Positions 23,643 to 36,440 of a DNA stretch of 64,000 nt are shown here, piece by piece. How positions within the stretch are numbered: the stretch's first letter is position 1; each line of letters starts with the position of its first letter. The position numbers and the translations under genes are program-made. The notes under the pieces were generated by a model. It was not told where the DNA came from, did no database searches, and was given only the letters and a program-made list of their open reading frames with translations. The stretch comes from Pyrenophora tritici-repentis. Taxonomy: Eukaryota; Ascomycota; Dothideomycetes; Pleosporales; Pleosporaceae. The stretch spans positions 682,001 to 746,000 of the forward strand of contig NC_089398.1 in the NCBI RefSeq assembly GCF_003171515.1. Direction: 5' to 3'.

Positions 23643-25158
23643 ATGGACGCACGACAAGCAGACTACCCGCAGTCAGGTTTGCACTCGCCCTACCCAACCT
23701 TTCCTGAAGCAGCTTCTGAGGGAACCTCTGCAGATCAAGCATCTGCTGCGCAATATCCTCCCTCGGGACCAGACCCACGATCTTCCAACCTCACTCCGAG
23801 TTCAGACTACAGTCTGAACCCTTCGTCTGCGAGATCAGGCTCGTTCCCCGAGTACATTCAACGTTCGTATCAACCCGGCGCCCAAGGGCAAGCTCCCGGT
23901 GGTATGGCGCAACAACAGAGTCCGTCAATGTCTATCCCAGATGGTCCAAATGGTCATCAAGCACCGCAACAACTCAAGTCTGACTCGGATGTTCCTATAG
24001 ATCCATCAATCGCCGCTCAGACGAGCCCAACTTATGCAAGCCACCAGCAGCAGCAATACTCGCCTTATACCCCACATCACGACATGCAGCATTATCCGGG
24101 TCAACCCCAAACACCAATGGGTTACGCCTCGCGACCTGAGTGGGCAGGCCACTACCCGCAACCAGGTATGCATTATGGCCACCCTGCGACTTCAGGTCCC
24201 CCTGCACCTGCGATGGTTTCTCCGGTACAGCGACCCCCAACTGTAAGTCAACTACCCTTGATACACCAACACCTAAAGCGTGAACATTACGCGTCATGCA
24301 CACCTTCAACATGACCTTGACGACTAACACCTTGCTCAGGGCGGACATCCGCTATCCACAGTTTATTCTTTTGTTCCCATTCCCGGCGCGCAACAGCATA
24401 AGCGACCACGCCGGCGATATGAAGAAATTGAGCGAATGTACAAGTGCGGCTGGAATGGTTGTGAAAAGGCCTACGGGACATTGAACCATTTGAATGCACA
24501 CGTCACTATGCAATCGCATGGTGCAAAGCGCACACCAGAAGGTAAGTGTTATCAATCTCATCGTAGTCGTCAAGTCTCGTTGGCCCTTGCAAGGCTAGCA
24601 CGCTAGGTTGGCACTTGGGATCGTGTTGGTGCAGCGCCATATCGGTCGCGTCCCCACTGTTGGATAGCTTCAGATGACGGAAGCTAACACCTGTCGACCC
24701 ATGCCAATTTTATCTTGGCACAATATCACTTCTCTAATATGACATGCTAACCCAACCCTACAGAATTCAAGGAAATCCGGAAAGAGTGGAAGGCGAAGAA
24801 GAAGGAGGAAGAGGCCGCACGCAAGGCTGATGAAGAGCGACACCGGGCCGACGTGCAGCAACGCGCTCACGAGGGAGGCGCGCCCGAAGTCCCTGCCTAC
24901 GGACAGATGCGACAGGCAGTCGGTGTGCCCGGGCAACCTCCTCAACACCCTCAACTCCCTCCCATCGGGTATCAACCTGCCGCCTCTGGAAACACGGCTG
25001 CTCCTCAGTACGGCACTCAGAGTCCGGGTCTTCCTGACGGCATGGCTCAGTATGCCACCCCCAGCAGCAATGCATACAACAGTCCCAATAGTAACAGCAG
25101 CAGTTACCCACAATCACCCTACGGACAGAACCCGCAAATGTATCAGCAAAACCACTAG
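23643..25158 (+). CDS. CON7: C2H2 zinc-finger transcription factor, Con7-like
   Basis: Nuclear regulator. In plant-associated fungi Con7 is known for control of conidiation, infection structures and morphogenesis. Exons 23643-24242, 24340-24541 and 24764-25158 give 398 aa. The first 200 residues are Pro/Gln/Ser/Tyr-rich and probably disordered. Exon 2 carries the conserved core: a basic RPRRRYEEIERMY stretch, then YKCGWNGCEKAYGTLNHLN and AHVTMQSHG, forming a C2H2 finger (CxxxxC...HxxxxxH type). Exon 3 opens with EEFKEIRKEWKAKKKEEEAA, a basic helix, then a Pro/Gln-rich tail. The finger plus the adjoining basic helix is what I recognise as Con7; the symbol comes from recall of the family. It sits between two gene-poor stretches, with about 8 kb free of convincing genes upstream beyond the leader, as is common for developmental regulators. 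Confidence 0.82.
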
Positions 25159-28100
25159 GAGGTGAACGAGTCTGAATTTTACACGGTCCGAACATCTCTC
25201 AATACGCATTCTCGCCTGCTTTTCCCGAAAGCGCAAGCGAAACTTTGACGACTCTCCTTAGGGTGGCTCTCTGTGTCCGTATCGCGGCTTCCTGCGGCGC
25301 TTACAGCATCATTACGGTGGCGACTGCATTAACCTCGATGGTGGCTGTATTTTTTCTAATTGGCGGTGTTTACGATGAAAGGTTTTCAATGAGCGACGAG
25401 GCTCAGATTGGCTCTGGTTTATGACAGATCATCGCGTAAGAGTTGGTACAATGGTTCAAAGTGTTCCATACATTGGAAGAGTATTTCATAGCGGTTACTG
25501 GAGTCTGATGCATGTCGCTTTTCAGCTGTTCTTTCATTCCGGGCGTTCCCAAGTCTTGAGTCATGGACGTGTGGGAATATGTTCAAAATTTTCTTGGTTC
25601 TGCACTTCTCATTCTTGAGGCTAGAACGACTGCATGTGAAACGGAGTTCGAACAGAAAGAAACAATTGATTGAATTTCTCACTACCAAGCAAAATTACAC
25701 ATGAATTCATCTTTGCCGTTGCTGCTGACCTTTGCGCCAGGCATCACAGGCAGCTGCTGACTCGGACATGGCATTGGAGAGCCAGAGGTGCGTGTGTCGG
25801 CTGCTTGTGCCCTCGCACAAGACAACGTGGAACGAACGAAAAGCCGGCTGTCTGCCTCGCATCGAGTCGCTAGCAATCTCACCTTGCTGCAAAAGCTCAT
25901 CGGTGCTTCTCTCTCTTGGTATCGACTGGGTCATGCGACTTGATACGTTGCGGAAGTACAAAAAAAAGCTTTTTTCTGCTCGGGCACTGGCTCTAAAAAA
26001 GCAAGTCATGAGCGATCGCGGACGCGGCGGTAACGCGTTTCTGCCGTGTCGTGTGTTCCCGACAGACAAGAATGAGATGGCCAAGTCGAGAGAAATGTGT
26101 GGTCGGGCCTAATGCCCGAACCAGGCGCCTTGTTGGAACCATGGTCGCCGTTTTGTGCGTTGCTTGCGTCGCATATATTGTACATGGCACGTTGTGTCCT
26201 TGTGACGTGCGCCCGCCCGCCTGCCGCCCATGGAAAGGAAAAAGAGAGATAGGCGGGCGCGCCCTTATGCTTTCCCCGCACTTTTCTGCCTGTCTCTCTT
26301 GTCGTTTCTTTGTCCTGTCTGGCACAAGAGAGATTAGAATGAGATGGCAAATTACCATACACAGCCAAACTGACTGATGGTTCAGCCACACGAGGAGCAT
26401 ATGGCGGGAAGAGGAAAATTTTCTTGCTTGCTTTCTTCTCTCTCATTTTACAAATGACATGTACATTTTGCGGCATGTCCCGTGACACACTCTTTGGTCT
26501 CGCAGCCACATCGGCATCGGAAGCCGTCGTCTCCCAATATGTGTCCATTACACACTCTGGCACAGAGAAGAGAAGGCTTGGCGAGCCGCATAGTTTGTCC
26601 GTACACATCGGACACACCAAGACCAGAGTTTTCCCCAGCACCCGTGCTTCCATCATCATCAAAATAATAATCGGATGTAGTCATACCCGGTTGACCTGTG
26701 CTGTGCTGTGCTGTGCAGCAAAGCACGGAGGGAGCTGCAAGCCAGCGAAGATCTTCCCACCTCGCTTCACCCTTCCACCGCGGCTGCTACCCACCTAACC
26801 CTACTCTTTGTCCGCAATAATGTTCCCAGCAATAAGAAAAAACCTAAGCGGAACAAGGTAGAACCCTGTCCCACCCCCCCGACGGCACAATTCCGTTCCA
26901 ACTGCCCGAGCATCCCTCCGCCCTCTCCGCGCCCTGCGCAGCGCGCGCGCGAGATTTTTTCTTGGAACGCAGGAATCAGACCATAATTTTTAAACGGTGA
27001 GGCCGTTTGGAATAGAGAAAGCCACTCGCAAACATGTAACACCGTGTTACCTTTGACGCTTGCATGGGATAACAGAGGGGGGAGCCGTGTTACGTGCGGT
27101 CGTTTCTGGGGTATGGGTATCTGGATGCCGTATGTAATGCCGTAAGTGTGTAAGGCATGGTTAGCAGGATGTAATGCTGATGGTGATGATGATGATGATT
27201 CGGAGCATCTAGGTGGTGTGTAGACAAATGTGTACAGGGGTAGCCGAACAAGGCAATTGAGGGCGAAGATTTGTTTGTTATTTTTATTTTTATTTTATTT
27301 TGACGCCAGACGCGCCAATCAAATCAGGTCAATTGCACGTCAGCGGTTGTAGGTTACTTGTATGCGCAACTAGCATCACATGTGCGGTTCCAAGAAGCCA
27401 CGGGGAGGGTTCACACGGTCGGTCATCAATCTCGCATACCCGTATAACGCCGAGCACGACTAAAAACGGGCATTCACGAGGCAAAGGAAACGCTCGGAAG
27501 AGGGAGGGGAACGCTGGCACCACATCGGTCAACGGGGAGAGGGTCGGTCTTCCCATATCCCTTCGTATTCCGGGGATAACCAGGCCCAATCTCCAATACA
27601 AGCGGCAATGTACGGGGGTCTTCGTATTGGACTGAGATCTTGCCTGGGGTACTTGCCTCGCGATACTGGGTCGAAAGAGGAAGGAGGGTAGGGCCGGTGA
27701 TATGATAAGTATGTATGACATGTTCGGATCATGGCTGCATAATCGCCTTTGTTTCCGTTTGATGCATACGTACGGTAGAAGTACGGTGTACATATTGATT
27801 AATCTGTTTAATCTGTAGTGATTTGCCGAGCAGCGGCATGGATTGGCGGATTGGCTCGGCGCCGATGGGGGCAGGTATGCCTCCTCCGTGTCTCTGTGTG
27901 TGTGTTCGTCTCGCGTGCAGCAGAGACGTTGACTGTGTGACGATGGTATTGCAGCATTTTTGATTGCTGATAGGACGAGTCGGGGTGAGCAGCACGGGGC
28001 TGACCTTCTGTAAGTAATAACAAGACCGAGGGTGGGCAGCATGTGTGTGGCTTGTTACTTGGTCGACTCCGTGTCATCGATGACCATTGCACAAGAACCA

Positions 28101-30054
28101 GGAAGCATTTCCAAGACGGAATTTGTGTCTCGGTCATGCGACAGTTTCCGCAACATGACATGACAGAGTGGAGTGTGCCGGAGAGATGGAAACGATGCAG
28201 TGATGAGCTGGCGAAAATATCTCCCGTGGCGCACTCCAACTGACGTCCATGTGCAAAGCAAGATGGCGGTCTGTGCAAAGCGGTGGAGTGGTGTCTTCAA
28301 GTCTTGTGAGAGATTTTCCTTTTCTTTCCGGATGCGCAGAGTTGGCTGGCTGGGCTTGGCCAACAATCCGATGGTGATTGCGTTGGGCAGTGCCACGCGA
28401 AATGCCGCACGCATTGATGACGCGACATTTATTTTTTTTTCTATTCGCACGGCAAAACCTCGCGGGCCGGCATAGACAAAAACAGATGGCAAAGAAGAAA
28501 ATTTCTGCCGCCCTGGACAAGATTGCCGACATAGCTTGCATTCAACAAAGACTGAGTGGGCACGGCAAGTTGTGCCGGGATGTGATTGACATGCCTTGGA
28601 GTCCCCCACAGCCATACTGATACCACGATGATTAGACAGGCCAGGTACTGATGGTGGTGGTAGCAGAACAAAGTCGGCGACGTGTACTTGGATACGCTAG
28701 CATCTGAGTAGGTCGCATCTGCAAGATCGCCCATTAGCGGCACATCAACCGTTGTCAGATTAGACTGGCTTTGCTTGCCCCGGACAGGCGTGCTGGTCTC
28801 GGTTTGTTTTGCAGGCGCCGCCGTTGGGCATGGGCTTGGGGCGCTGTGAAGCTAGCCAGGGGAGCTTCTGGCGCTGGCTGGCGTGACAGACACAACGGCG
28901 CGCCCGGCCATGATCTGACGGCGGAAACTAGCATCACAGGTGCATCGTTTTGGCTGAGCTGGGCTGGCGTGCTGCTGGTCCGAGGCGTGGCTCACGGGCT
29001 GGTTACACGACATTAGTTTTGCACCGCTCGAAGGATTCGTCCCGATGCCACGAGGGACGAGGGGTGGCAGATGGTGGAGATGGTGGAGATGCACTGATGC
29101 AGTGCGACTACTGTCGGATGTTTTGCAGGTAAGACAGCAGGGCCAGCGAGCGCATACAGAGCACCAGGTGTTGCAGCAGAACGTGATGCAGAATGACGCA
29201 TCCAGGGACGGTGATGGGATAGATTGGGGCCACACAAGCTTCAACTACTGTACACACAAGACCTGCTTACCCACCTCGTACAGCGCACACGATACAAGAC
29301 AGCGGCTTCAAAAGCCGTCCATGGAGCGGCGTTGGCTGCCTCGCACCAACCTAGTCACGCAACCCTCCCTGCAACCACCTATGCCGCCCATCTGGATACT
29401 TGGACAAGTCTAGTAGGACCTGTCTACCACTATCGCAAACCTTGATGCCGCCACGTTGGCGCTGCTGCTGCTGCTGCTGCTGTGAGAAGGATGCAAAATG
29501 CTCCGATTCTGCTTACCGATCAAGAGACTGAGACGGTCGTCCTGTCCGTCGCTAGACTCCTAGACTGTTAGTAAACAAGCGGACGGGGCAAGGCAGGAAC
29601 AAGGGAATCGTACGGTATGTCTTGCGTTAGCTTCGCGATCTAAGCCCGGCACTCTGCCAGTAGTTTACTTTGTTGTGCCGGGTTTAGAGGGGGAAGGATT
29701 GTAAGCCCTACTGTATGCTGGTGGCCCTGGCCTTGCTCTCCCGCGTTATAGTGCTGCTTCGGCTTCGTCGACTCGGTCGCGCGTGGTGTAGGTTCAGCCT
29801 TGCTGACGGTTGCGACCAAAGCTGCTAGAGTGAGGCGTGGGCTGGCTTAGGCCTGATGTGTGATTGATTTTCCGCCCTGACAGCCGCATCCATGCATCCT
29901 ACATCCATGTAGCCATTGTGTAGTACTACGCCTGATCACGTGCCTGATAACTTCGGCCCGCTACCGAATACCCCCAAGCCGAACACGGCCAACTTTTTTC
30001 CTGCCGACGTCAAACGGCTGCCTCTTGCACATAACGAACCGCCCACCCGGCCTC
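25159..30054. other. Gene-free interval between CON7 and the PPR gene
   Basis: Nearly 4.9 kb with no supported gene. It includes the CON7 3' untranslated region and the PPR gene promoter. The largest open frame (27329-28042 minus, 237 codons) is compositionally odd, rich in Cys, Arg, His and Ser, with no motif, so I leave it out. Simple repeats are present: a GAT/ATG run at about 27184-27199, T/A-rich text at about 27279-27301 and GCT triplets at 29461-29481. Confidence 0.45.
29461..29481. repeat. Trinucleotide (GCT)n microsatellite
   Basis: Seven uninterrupted GCT triplets in the non-coding interval upstream of the PPR gene. Confidence 0.9.
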
Positions 30055-32328
30055 ATGTTCAATTGTCGTGCGAGCCTTTGGCCATGCATACAACCGCGAC
30101 ATGTCCCGCCCACCAATGTGTCTAATGTCTTTCTCTTTACCCATGGCCAGCGCCGACTACGTAGCGACACCAAGGAGTACAAGCAAAGACTGCGTGAATT
30201 GCCTTTTTCCCCGCCATGGGCAGGAGACTCGTTCAAGACGTCGGCTTTCGCCGCGAACCGGAAGAAGAGGGAACTCGCGGCCATGAGGGAAAAACCTGCA
30301 CGATATGAGACGCCCAATCTAGCCAAGCTGGGCCCCCGCGACCCTCGCATGTCGAATAGCGACTGGGATAGGAGGAAGAGGGAGTTGCGACATCTACAGG
30401 ATCCGCTAGATCTGGCCAATTTTGTCAAGCAAGAGCTCGCCAAGGGCAAGGAGGACGAGATGCTGCAGCTGGTGCGCATGGCATGTCACTCGATGATGTG
30501 CGTTGTCAGCTGGAACCACATCATCAATCACAAGCTAGCAGACGGCAGAGTCAACGATGCGCTCAAGGTATACAACGAGGTATGGATAGTATGCATCGAG
30601 TATGCGGGGCTAAGGCTGACATGGTAGTAGATGAAGAAGCGCGGCCAATTCCCAGATTCCTACACGTACACCATCATCTTAGGAGGTTTAGCAACTAATG
30701 CACAAACATCCGGCATCGTCGAAAAAGCCTTGACCATATACCACTCCCTCTTCGCCCCCAACTCGCGCGTTGAACCGTCCATCATCCACACAAATGCTGC
30801 ACTTAGCGTCTGTGCAAGAGCGGGGAACATGGATGCCTTGTGGGGTATTGCTGGCAAGATACCAGAAAGCGGGCCGGCAGCTGCGAACGCCATCACTTAC
30901 ATGACCATCCTAACGGCTATACGCCAGAGTCTGATCATCGATGCACCCAAGGGGGAAAGCGAAGAAGAGACGGCGGCAAGAAGGGAGCGTGGCATCATGG
31001 AAGGACGTCGCATGTGGGAAGACATTGTGGGGAGGTGGCGGCGCGCTGATCTGATCATCGACGAAGACCTGGTGTGCGCCATGGGGAGGCTGTTGTTGGT
31101 GGGAAGCCGACCACGAGATTGGGACGATGTCCTCTCGCTAATCGAGCAGACAATGGACATCCCACGCCTCGTTCCGCGGCTGGGCTCCACCGCAAGGGAA
31201 GAAGCTGGTCTACCGCGCCTACGAGCCCCGAACGTGCCACAGGAATACCGCTTTGACGACGACCACCTATCCCCAGATAACACCCCCGTGCGCGGTGACG
31301 AGTTTCTTGCGCTGACGCCCCGTGGTGTTGGAGCCGTCGTACCGAATCCCCTCATATACGCTCAACCGGGTAACAACACGCTCTCTTTACTCCAAGAAGC
31401 CTGTCAAAAGATAGTCGCCACTAAGGCCGCCCTCGGCTATTGGGACATCTTGACGGACCCGGGCACCTACAACGTCAGCCCCGATCACAACAACGTCTCC
31501 CAGCGTCTACGCGTCTTGCGCCAGAACCGCGCTTCTGGTGAAGCTGTTCAACTTCTTAAATGCCGTATGTTGGATAAGGGCTTCACGCCTACGGCCGGCA
31601 TGTTAAGGATTGCAATGAGCACCTGTGTGCGTGACAAGAACAATCACAAATCTCTCAAAAATGCGGGTCACATCCTACAGATTATGCTCAAGGTCATGGA
31701 GGACGCTGATTCCAGGGCCGTCGCCATGTACGCCGACCTTGCGACTAGTTTCCCTCTAGCCAAAGGCTCGGATCTCATCGATGCACTTACCCTGCTCCAC
31801 CCTGTTTGCAAGAACATTCGCTTACAGCTCGGGGTTGGTGGTGGAGAAAAAGAATCGAGCAGGTTTTCAAGTCCGCAGCCTCTGGGGGGCGAGGAAAAGC
31901 AACATGCCGTTTTTGCACTGAGGAGGATCCATGGTGTTTATGACAAGTTGATCCACTCAAATCTCATAGCCGAGGAGGCAAAAAGTCCGTTCAAGGCTGC
32001 GAGAGCGACGCTCTCGTCATTCATTCAAAGAGTACGTTTCAAAGACAGTCGAATAGAAAAAGGTTGGGATCCACCGCCGAATTTAAGGGGATATTACCCC
32101 AGGGTTGCGAAAAAAGAGAATGGGTTAAACCCATATCAACACAGGCATGCGGTTAAAGAGAATAAGGACAGTGGTGGGCCTGCGGAAGAGATGAGAGAGA
32201 CAAGCAGGAGCCCTGACAACATACCAGCTTGGAAGAAGGAGTGGAATAAACAGGTTGAGAGATCGGAGCGAAGAGTTATGTACTCGCCTCAGGTCACGAA
32301 TGCCCGGCGAACAACGAGAGATATGTAG
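30055..32328 (+). CDS. Pentatricopeptide-repeat mitochondrial protein
   Basis: Probably an organellar RNA-binding protein acting in mitochondrial RNA processing or translation. Exons 30055-30579 and 30631-32328 give 740 aa. The ATG at 30055 is used because the frame upstream has only a TTG. The N terminus (MFNCRASLWPCIQPRHVPP) is Arg-containing and non-acidic, like a mitochondrial presequence. PPR-like helix pairs are visible: SWNHIINHKLADGRVNDALKV, then, across the intron, MKKRGQFPDSYTYTIILGG and the following IIHTNAALSVCARAGNMDAL. A second group lies near residues 400-520. The C terminus is basic and low-complexity. It resembles filamentous-fungal PPR proteins in the Ccm1/Dmr1 or Cya-5 range, but I cannot decide between them. 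It is followed on the same strand by RTF2 after about 300 bp. Confidence 0.8.
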
Positions 32329-32630
32329 GCTATGACATTTATGAGGCGTTCAAAAGGATGGGGGCTTGAGGGCCTTGTACAGTATATTTGTATCATATAA
32401 ACACAGCACAAATATCGAGACGATGAGTTCTAACTATTGCTAGAATTTTTGATTATGGATCTGCTTCTCTTGGTTAAATGATGAATCCATGGAGGGTAGT
32501 AGGTCGGCACGTGACGTCCCAAAACTACTCAAACCTCCGCTTCGCCGCAACGCGACATGACAATCACCACTTCCGCGCCACTCCACCCATATACAACAAC
32601 GCCTACCAACCCCGCGCATACCTACCCACC
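32329..32630 (+). promoter_or_regulatory. PPR 3' end and RTF2 promoter/leader
   Basis: Only 302 bp separate the PPR stop from the chosen RTF2 start, so the terminator and promoter are compressed. ATATTTGTATCATATAAA-like text near 32382-32400 could serve polyadenylation. An in-frame ATG at 32478 would extend RTF2 by 51 residues. Confidence 0.45.
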
Positions 32631-33649
32631 ATGGGTAACGACGGCGGCTCCATCCCCAAACGTAGCGAACTCGTCAAAGAAGCCGCAAAAGCCCTGACTA
32701 CCGCGCAAATCAAAGAAGCGCAAAACGAGCAACAAGAATACGCCTGGTCGACTGACCCACTCACGCGGAAACCTCTCGCCCGGCCTGTGGTATCCGATGC
32801 CGCAGGGTTTCTATACAATAAAGACTCGATTATCGAGTTCTTGCTCAAGGAGGATGGGGATGCGGAGAAGGCTGAGATGAAGAAGGTTGGCGGCGTAAAG
32901 GACTCCGAGCTAGGTACTTTCGGCGACCGTGTCAAGGGATTGAAGGATGTTGTCGAGGTCAAGTTTGAAATTGAAGAGAAGGAGGGCGGTGCTGTAGGCG
33001 CCGAGAAGTGGAAATGTCCCATCACCGGGGCGGCATTAGGACCAGGAAGCAAGGGCGTGTACATTGTTCCTTGTGGACATGCCTTTGCGGGGAGTACGGT
33101 CAAGGAAATCGCTGGGAATGCATGCTTAACGGTAAGTTCATCGACAGACTACGATAGTGTCAGGGTTATGGCTAATGCGGGTCGCAGTGCAACGAGCCTT
33201 TTGCTGAAAACGACGTTATCCCCATCGCACCCACTGCACCGACAGACATTGCGCGCCTCAATCTCCGCATCAAGACGCTCAGGGAAAAGGGCCTCACACA
33301 TGCGCTCAAGAAGGCACCGGGCAGCAGTAAGAAGAAGCGAAAACACGCCGAGAAAGAAGCAAACGGTGATGCGGTTGCAATCGCAAAACCCTCCTCATCC
33401 GACGACGATAAAACCGCAAAGAAGGAAACGAAAGACAAGAAAGAAGCTCCTAGTGCGGGTGGTATTAAAAACAGCGCCACGGCATCGCTGACGCGCAAGG
33501 TGCTAGCCGAACAAGAGGAGAGGAATAAGAGGAGAAAGATGGCGCAGAATGATAATGTGAATACCTTGTTCCACAACAACGAGCATAAGCCAGATAAGAA
33601 GAATAGTGCGGATTACATGACGAGAGGGTTTAGTATTGGACGGAAGTAA
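32631..33649 (+). CDS. RTF2: Replication termination factor 2 (Rtf2)
   Basis: Nuclear protein associated with replication forks. In fission yeast it promotes site-specific fork arrest, and other family members act in replisome regulation and splicing. Exons 32631-33131 and 33188-33649 give 320 aa. The conserved start MGNDGGSIPKRSELVKEA fits the chosen ATG. The zinc/U-box-like region follows: STDPLTRKPLARPVVSD, then KWKCPITGAALG, VYIVPCGHAFAG and, across the intron, CLTCNEPF, with paired Cys and His positions visible. The C-terminal half is Lys-rich (nuclear) and ends with TRGFSIGRK. Codons also stay open upstream to an ATG at 32478; that extension (MMNPWRVVGRHVTS and onward) looks presequence-like but is probably leader. 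Confidence 0.92.
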
Positions 33650-34360
33650 GGAGAGGGTCGGGTTGTTGCATTGGGGGGCGTTGGGTGTATACGTTTTATT
33701 CATGATCTATCTATACGTGTGGCGAGATCTCATAAGGGGATGCTGATGCGGAGTAGGAGGATGCGACAGTGATACCCCTACAATCAAAAAGCGCGAGAAA
33801 ATGAGTATGTAAGGCATGTAAGTTTTTCAGCACGCACACGTGCCTGGAATCCGACTGTGTCATATTCAACTGTTTTTGAAGAATATAACGTGACCAGCAC
33901 CCTCATCCCAAGGCCCTCCTCGTCTATATAAACCCTCCCTTCCTCTACTTCCTCCTCTCCTCTTTCCCTCACCATCCACACCTGAAAACATCTTTTTCTA
34001 CAAAACCAACCTATGATGCAAGATGTCTGCCCTCTTTCCTCTTTCTAAAAAGCGCAAAATTATCTGTGATGGTTCTCTCCTGTTCTTTTCCTTCTCCATA
34101 GATGCCTAAAACTGCTGTTCCAAAATTCATTTTACTGAAAAAGATTTGATGCTCGCGATATGTCTGTCCACCGAAAAATTTACAGCAAACACGGTATGTT
34201 TGCGTCCTGGGGGGAGTCGGAAAACATCTGGAATTAACCACTCAAGACGTATCTCTTCTCCCGCTACTGGGAAGTCTGAGGATCAAAACCCACTGGATTT
34301 ACATCTATGTGTCCCGCTGTTTCCGAAAGATGAAGAGCGCTGCACCTGATGCGAGGGGCG

Positions 34361-34430
34361 TATAAAAGCTAGTCCCCTATCCACTTTCTTCTTTCTTTCT
34401 TCTTTCCGTCTTTCTCCTGCTATTTATTAA
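34361..34430 (+). promoter_or_regulatory. TATA plus pyrimidine-tract module in array B (example)
   Basis: TATAAAAGC at 34361 is followed by an almost pure C/T stretch from about 34372 to 34420, then A-rich text. This is the textbook layout of a strong fungal core promoter, yet no coding sequence follows. Confidence 0.45.
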
Positions 34431-36356
34431 AACAAATCAAGGCTCAACGTATACATGTGCCTGGACTGGTGTTCTCCTGGTATTTATCAAAATTTCTAGT
34501 GCTTCAGGTTTATGGGTGCGCCTGGTGTTCTGATTTCTAAAAACGAGAAGCTACACGTGGTATGGTGTGGTTTAAAATCAACGTCGGACGATTCCATGTG
34601 GGATTTGGATTCCAAAAACACAATCGACGAAACGATGTTGGAGAAGATCGCTCCTGTACTAGAAAATACAGTCTGAAGCCCACATGCTCCGTTGAAACGC
34701 TTTCGGGTTTATCAAAATTCCGCGCATAAGACGTTGATATGCAGTTTTTGCAAAACTAAGTTACTTTGCATGTGCTGGCCTTCATGTGGCTGCTCACACA
34801 GCTAAAACACTCAAAACATATTTCCATGACTTGGGGTTGGCGCTAACCGGGGATGTATATAAAACCTTCACTTCCGCTGCTCTGGTTCCTTTCTTCTTAC
34901 ATCTACCTTCTTTCTATATTCCAAAAACACTAAAACTTAGGGCAGTCCATGGCATGTCTGCTTTTCCAAAAATCCCTCCACCGGTCCATATTGTCCGCCG
35001 CCTCGACTACGCGGTACTAAGAAATACCTGTACCTTTTATCAAAGTTTCTGATGGCCTGTTCTTTCTTAAAATATCATCCGCAATCTTCTATGTTCTTTA
35101 CTGAGTCTACCGCTTCAGCTGAAACACACAAATAGTGAAGAGATGCTTCTGGTGGCCCTCTCGTCCCTGAAACAGTAACATAAATTGTGCATATTTCGAG
35201 AATTTTCAAAATACAGGCTTGCCTATTCTATATTTCTAAAAGTTTGTTCGTTGGGCTCTAAATGTTGTGCTGTTTGGGCACTAGGGCTATGCATTAAAAT
35301 CCGTGGCTTCTCTTACTTACCTGGACTATTTAGCCTTACAGTTCTTACCTCTTTGTACTAAAGTGATACCCCAAAAGAGGAATGTTGGTTCGTTTCTAAA
35401 GTCAGAAAGCGACATACGGATGTTCCTTGCGGGATTGAAATTCTTGAATTATCAAAAGCTGTCCAGGCCTGTCTAATGTCCCTGTTCCTCCGAAAGCGTT
35501 CCTAAAATTCGTACTGTTGTTACTTGAATGCGGCCGTAGCATTAAAACTGCAACAAATCAGTCGATGTCCACGGAGACATGGAAAACCTGTAACATATTT
35601 TTGGGGCCGCTGTGTCCTTTATATACCCTCTCAAAGGCGAAACAAACCTTCTCAAAGAGGAATGAGAAGTGGGGAACTCAGTAGCTATAAAATTCAGATT
35701 CTCTGCGCTCTCTTTCCTTCCTCTTCTATCACAAAAAATGGATATCCAGCGTATGCTTCGGGGTTGAAGTACGCCTATGATGGTTCCAAAAATCTAGTAA
35801 AACAAGGTCAATTATCGTGTGTGATTGAAACACATGATAAAAAATCTCAAAAATTACACTCCAGCTTTCGATGAGCTTTACTGGTGGCGTTCAAAAAAAT
35901 GTAGGGAGACGGAGTCTTAACTGGCGATAAACCTGGTCAAAGCGCAGAATGGGTGGTATAAAGTCTATACCTCGCTGGTCTTTCTCTTTCTTCTTTACTG
36001 CATTCCTTTTAAACTAAAATTTCGCTCAGAGGCTTCATGTCGCCTTCTCCTTTCTTGAAATTTTCAGCAGTTTGACCTTATGGACCACTGCTGTGTGGAA
36101 AAGAAGCATTGTAAAATCTCTCGCCGACTCAGCCACATATTGGGATCATGCTCTCTGTAATATCGATTTTCTTATTATTAAATTGACGGTACCATGGCTT
36201 TGTTGAAAAAATATGTGCAAATTGAGTCGATGTGCAGTAAAACACAAGAAGACTACCCCATGACAAACAGCGCTCGCGCATCAGACGCATGTTCGTTCTT
36301 CCCTGCGCCTCTGCACCTAAAACTCACTCTAGATAGGCGAAATGGTTGCTTCGGAG

Positions 36357-36440
36357 TATAAATTCCGCTGACCTCCGCGTCAGTCTTCATTCCCTCTTCC
36401 GCTTACTTTCTTCCACTTTCATTGCTTCTAAAAAGAAAAT
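36357..36440 (+). promoter_or_regulatory. TATA plus pyrimidine-tract module in array B (example)
   Basis: TATAAATTCC at 36357 precedes a C/T-rich run (TCATTCCCTCTTCCGC and TTACTTTCTTCC) ending in TTCTAAAAAGAAAATG at about 36427-36441. An ATG follows, but its frame closes quickly. Confidence 0.4.

Noticed and set aside
27329..28042. 237-codon minus-strand open frame in the CON7-PPR interval
   Set aside because: Composition dominated by Cys, Arg, His and Ser, no recognisable motif, no splice partners, and overlapped by several other frames of similar size.
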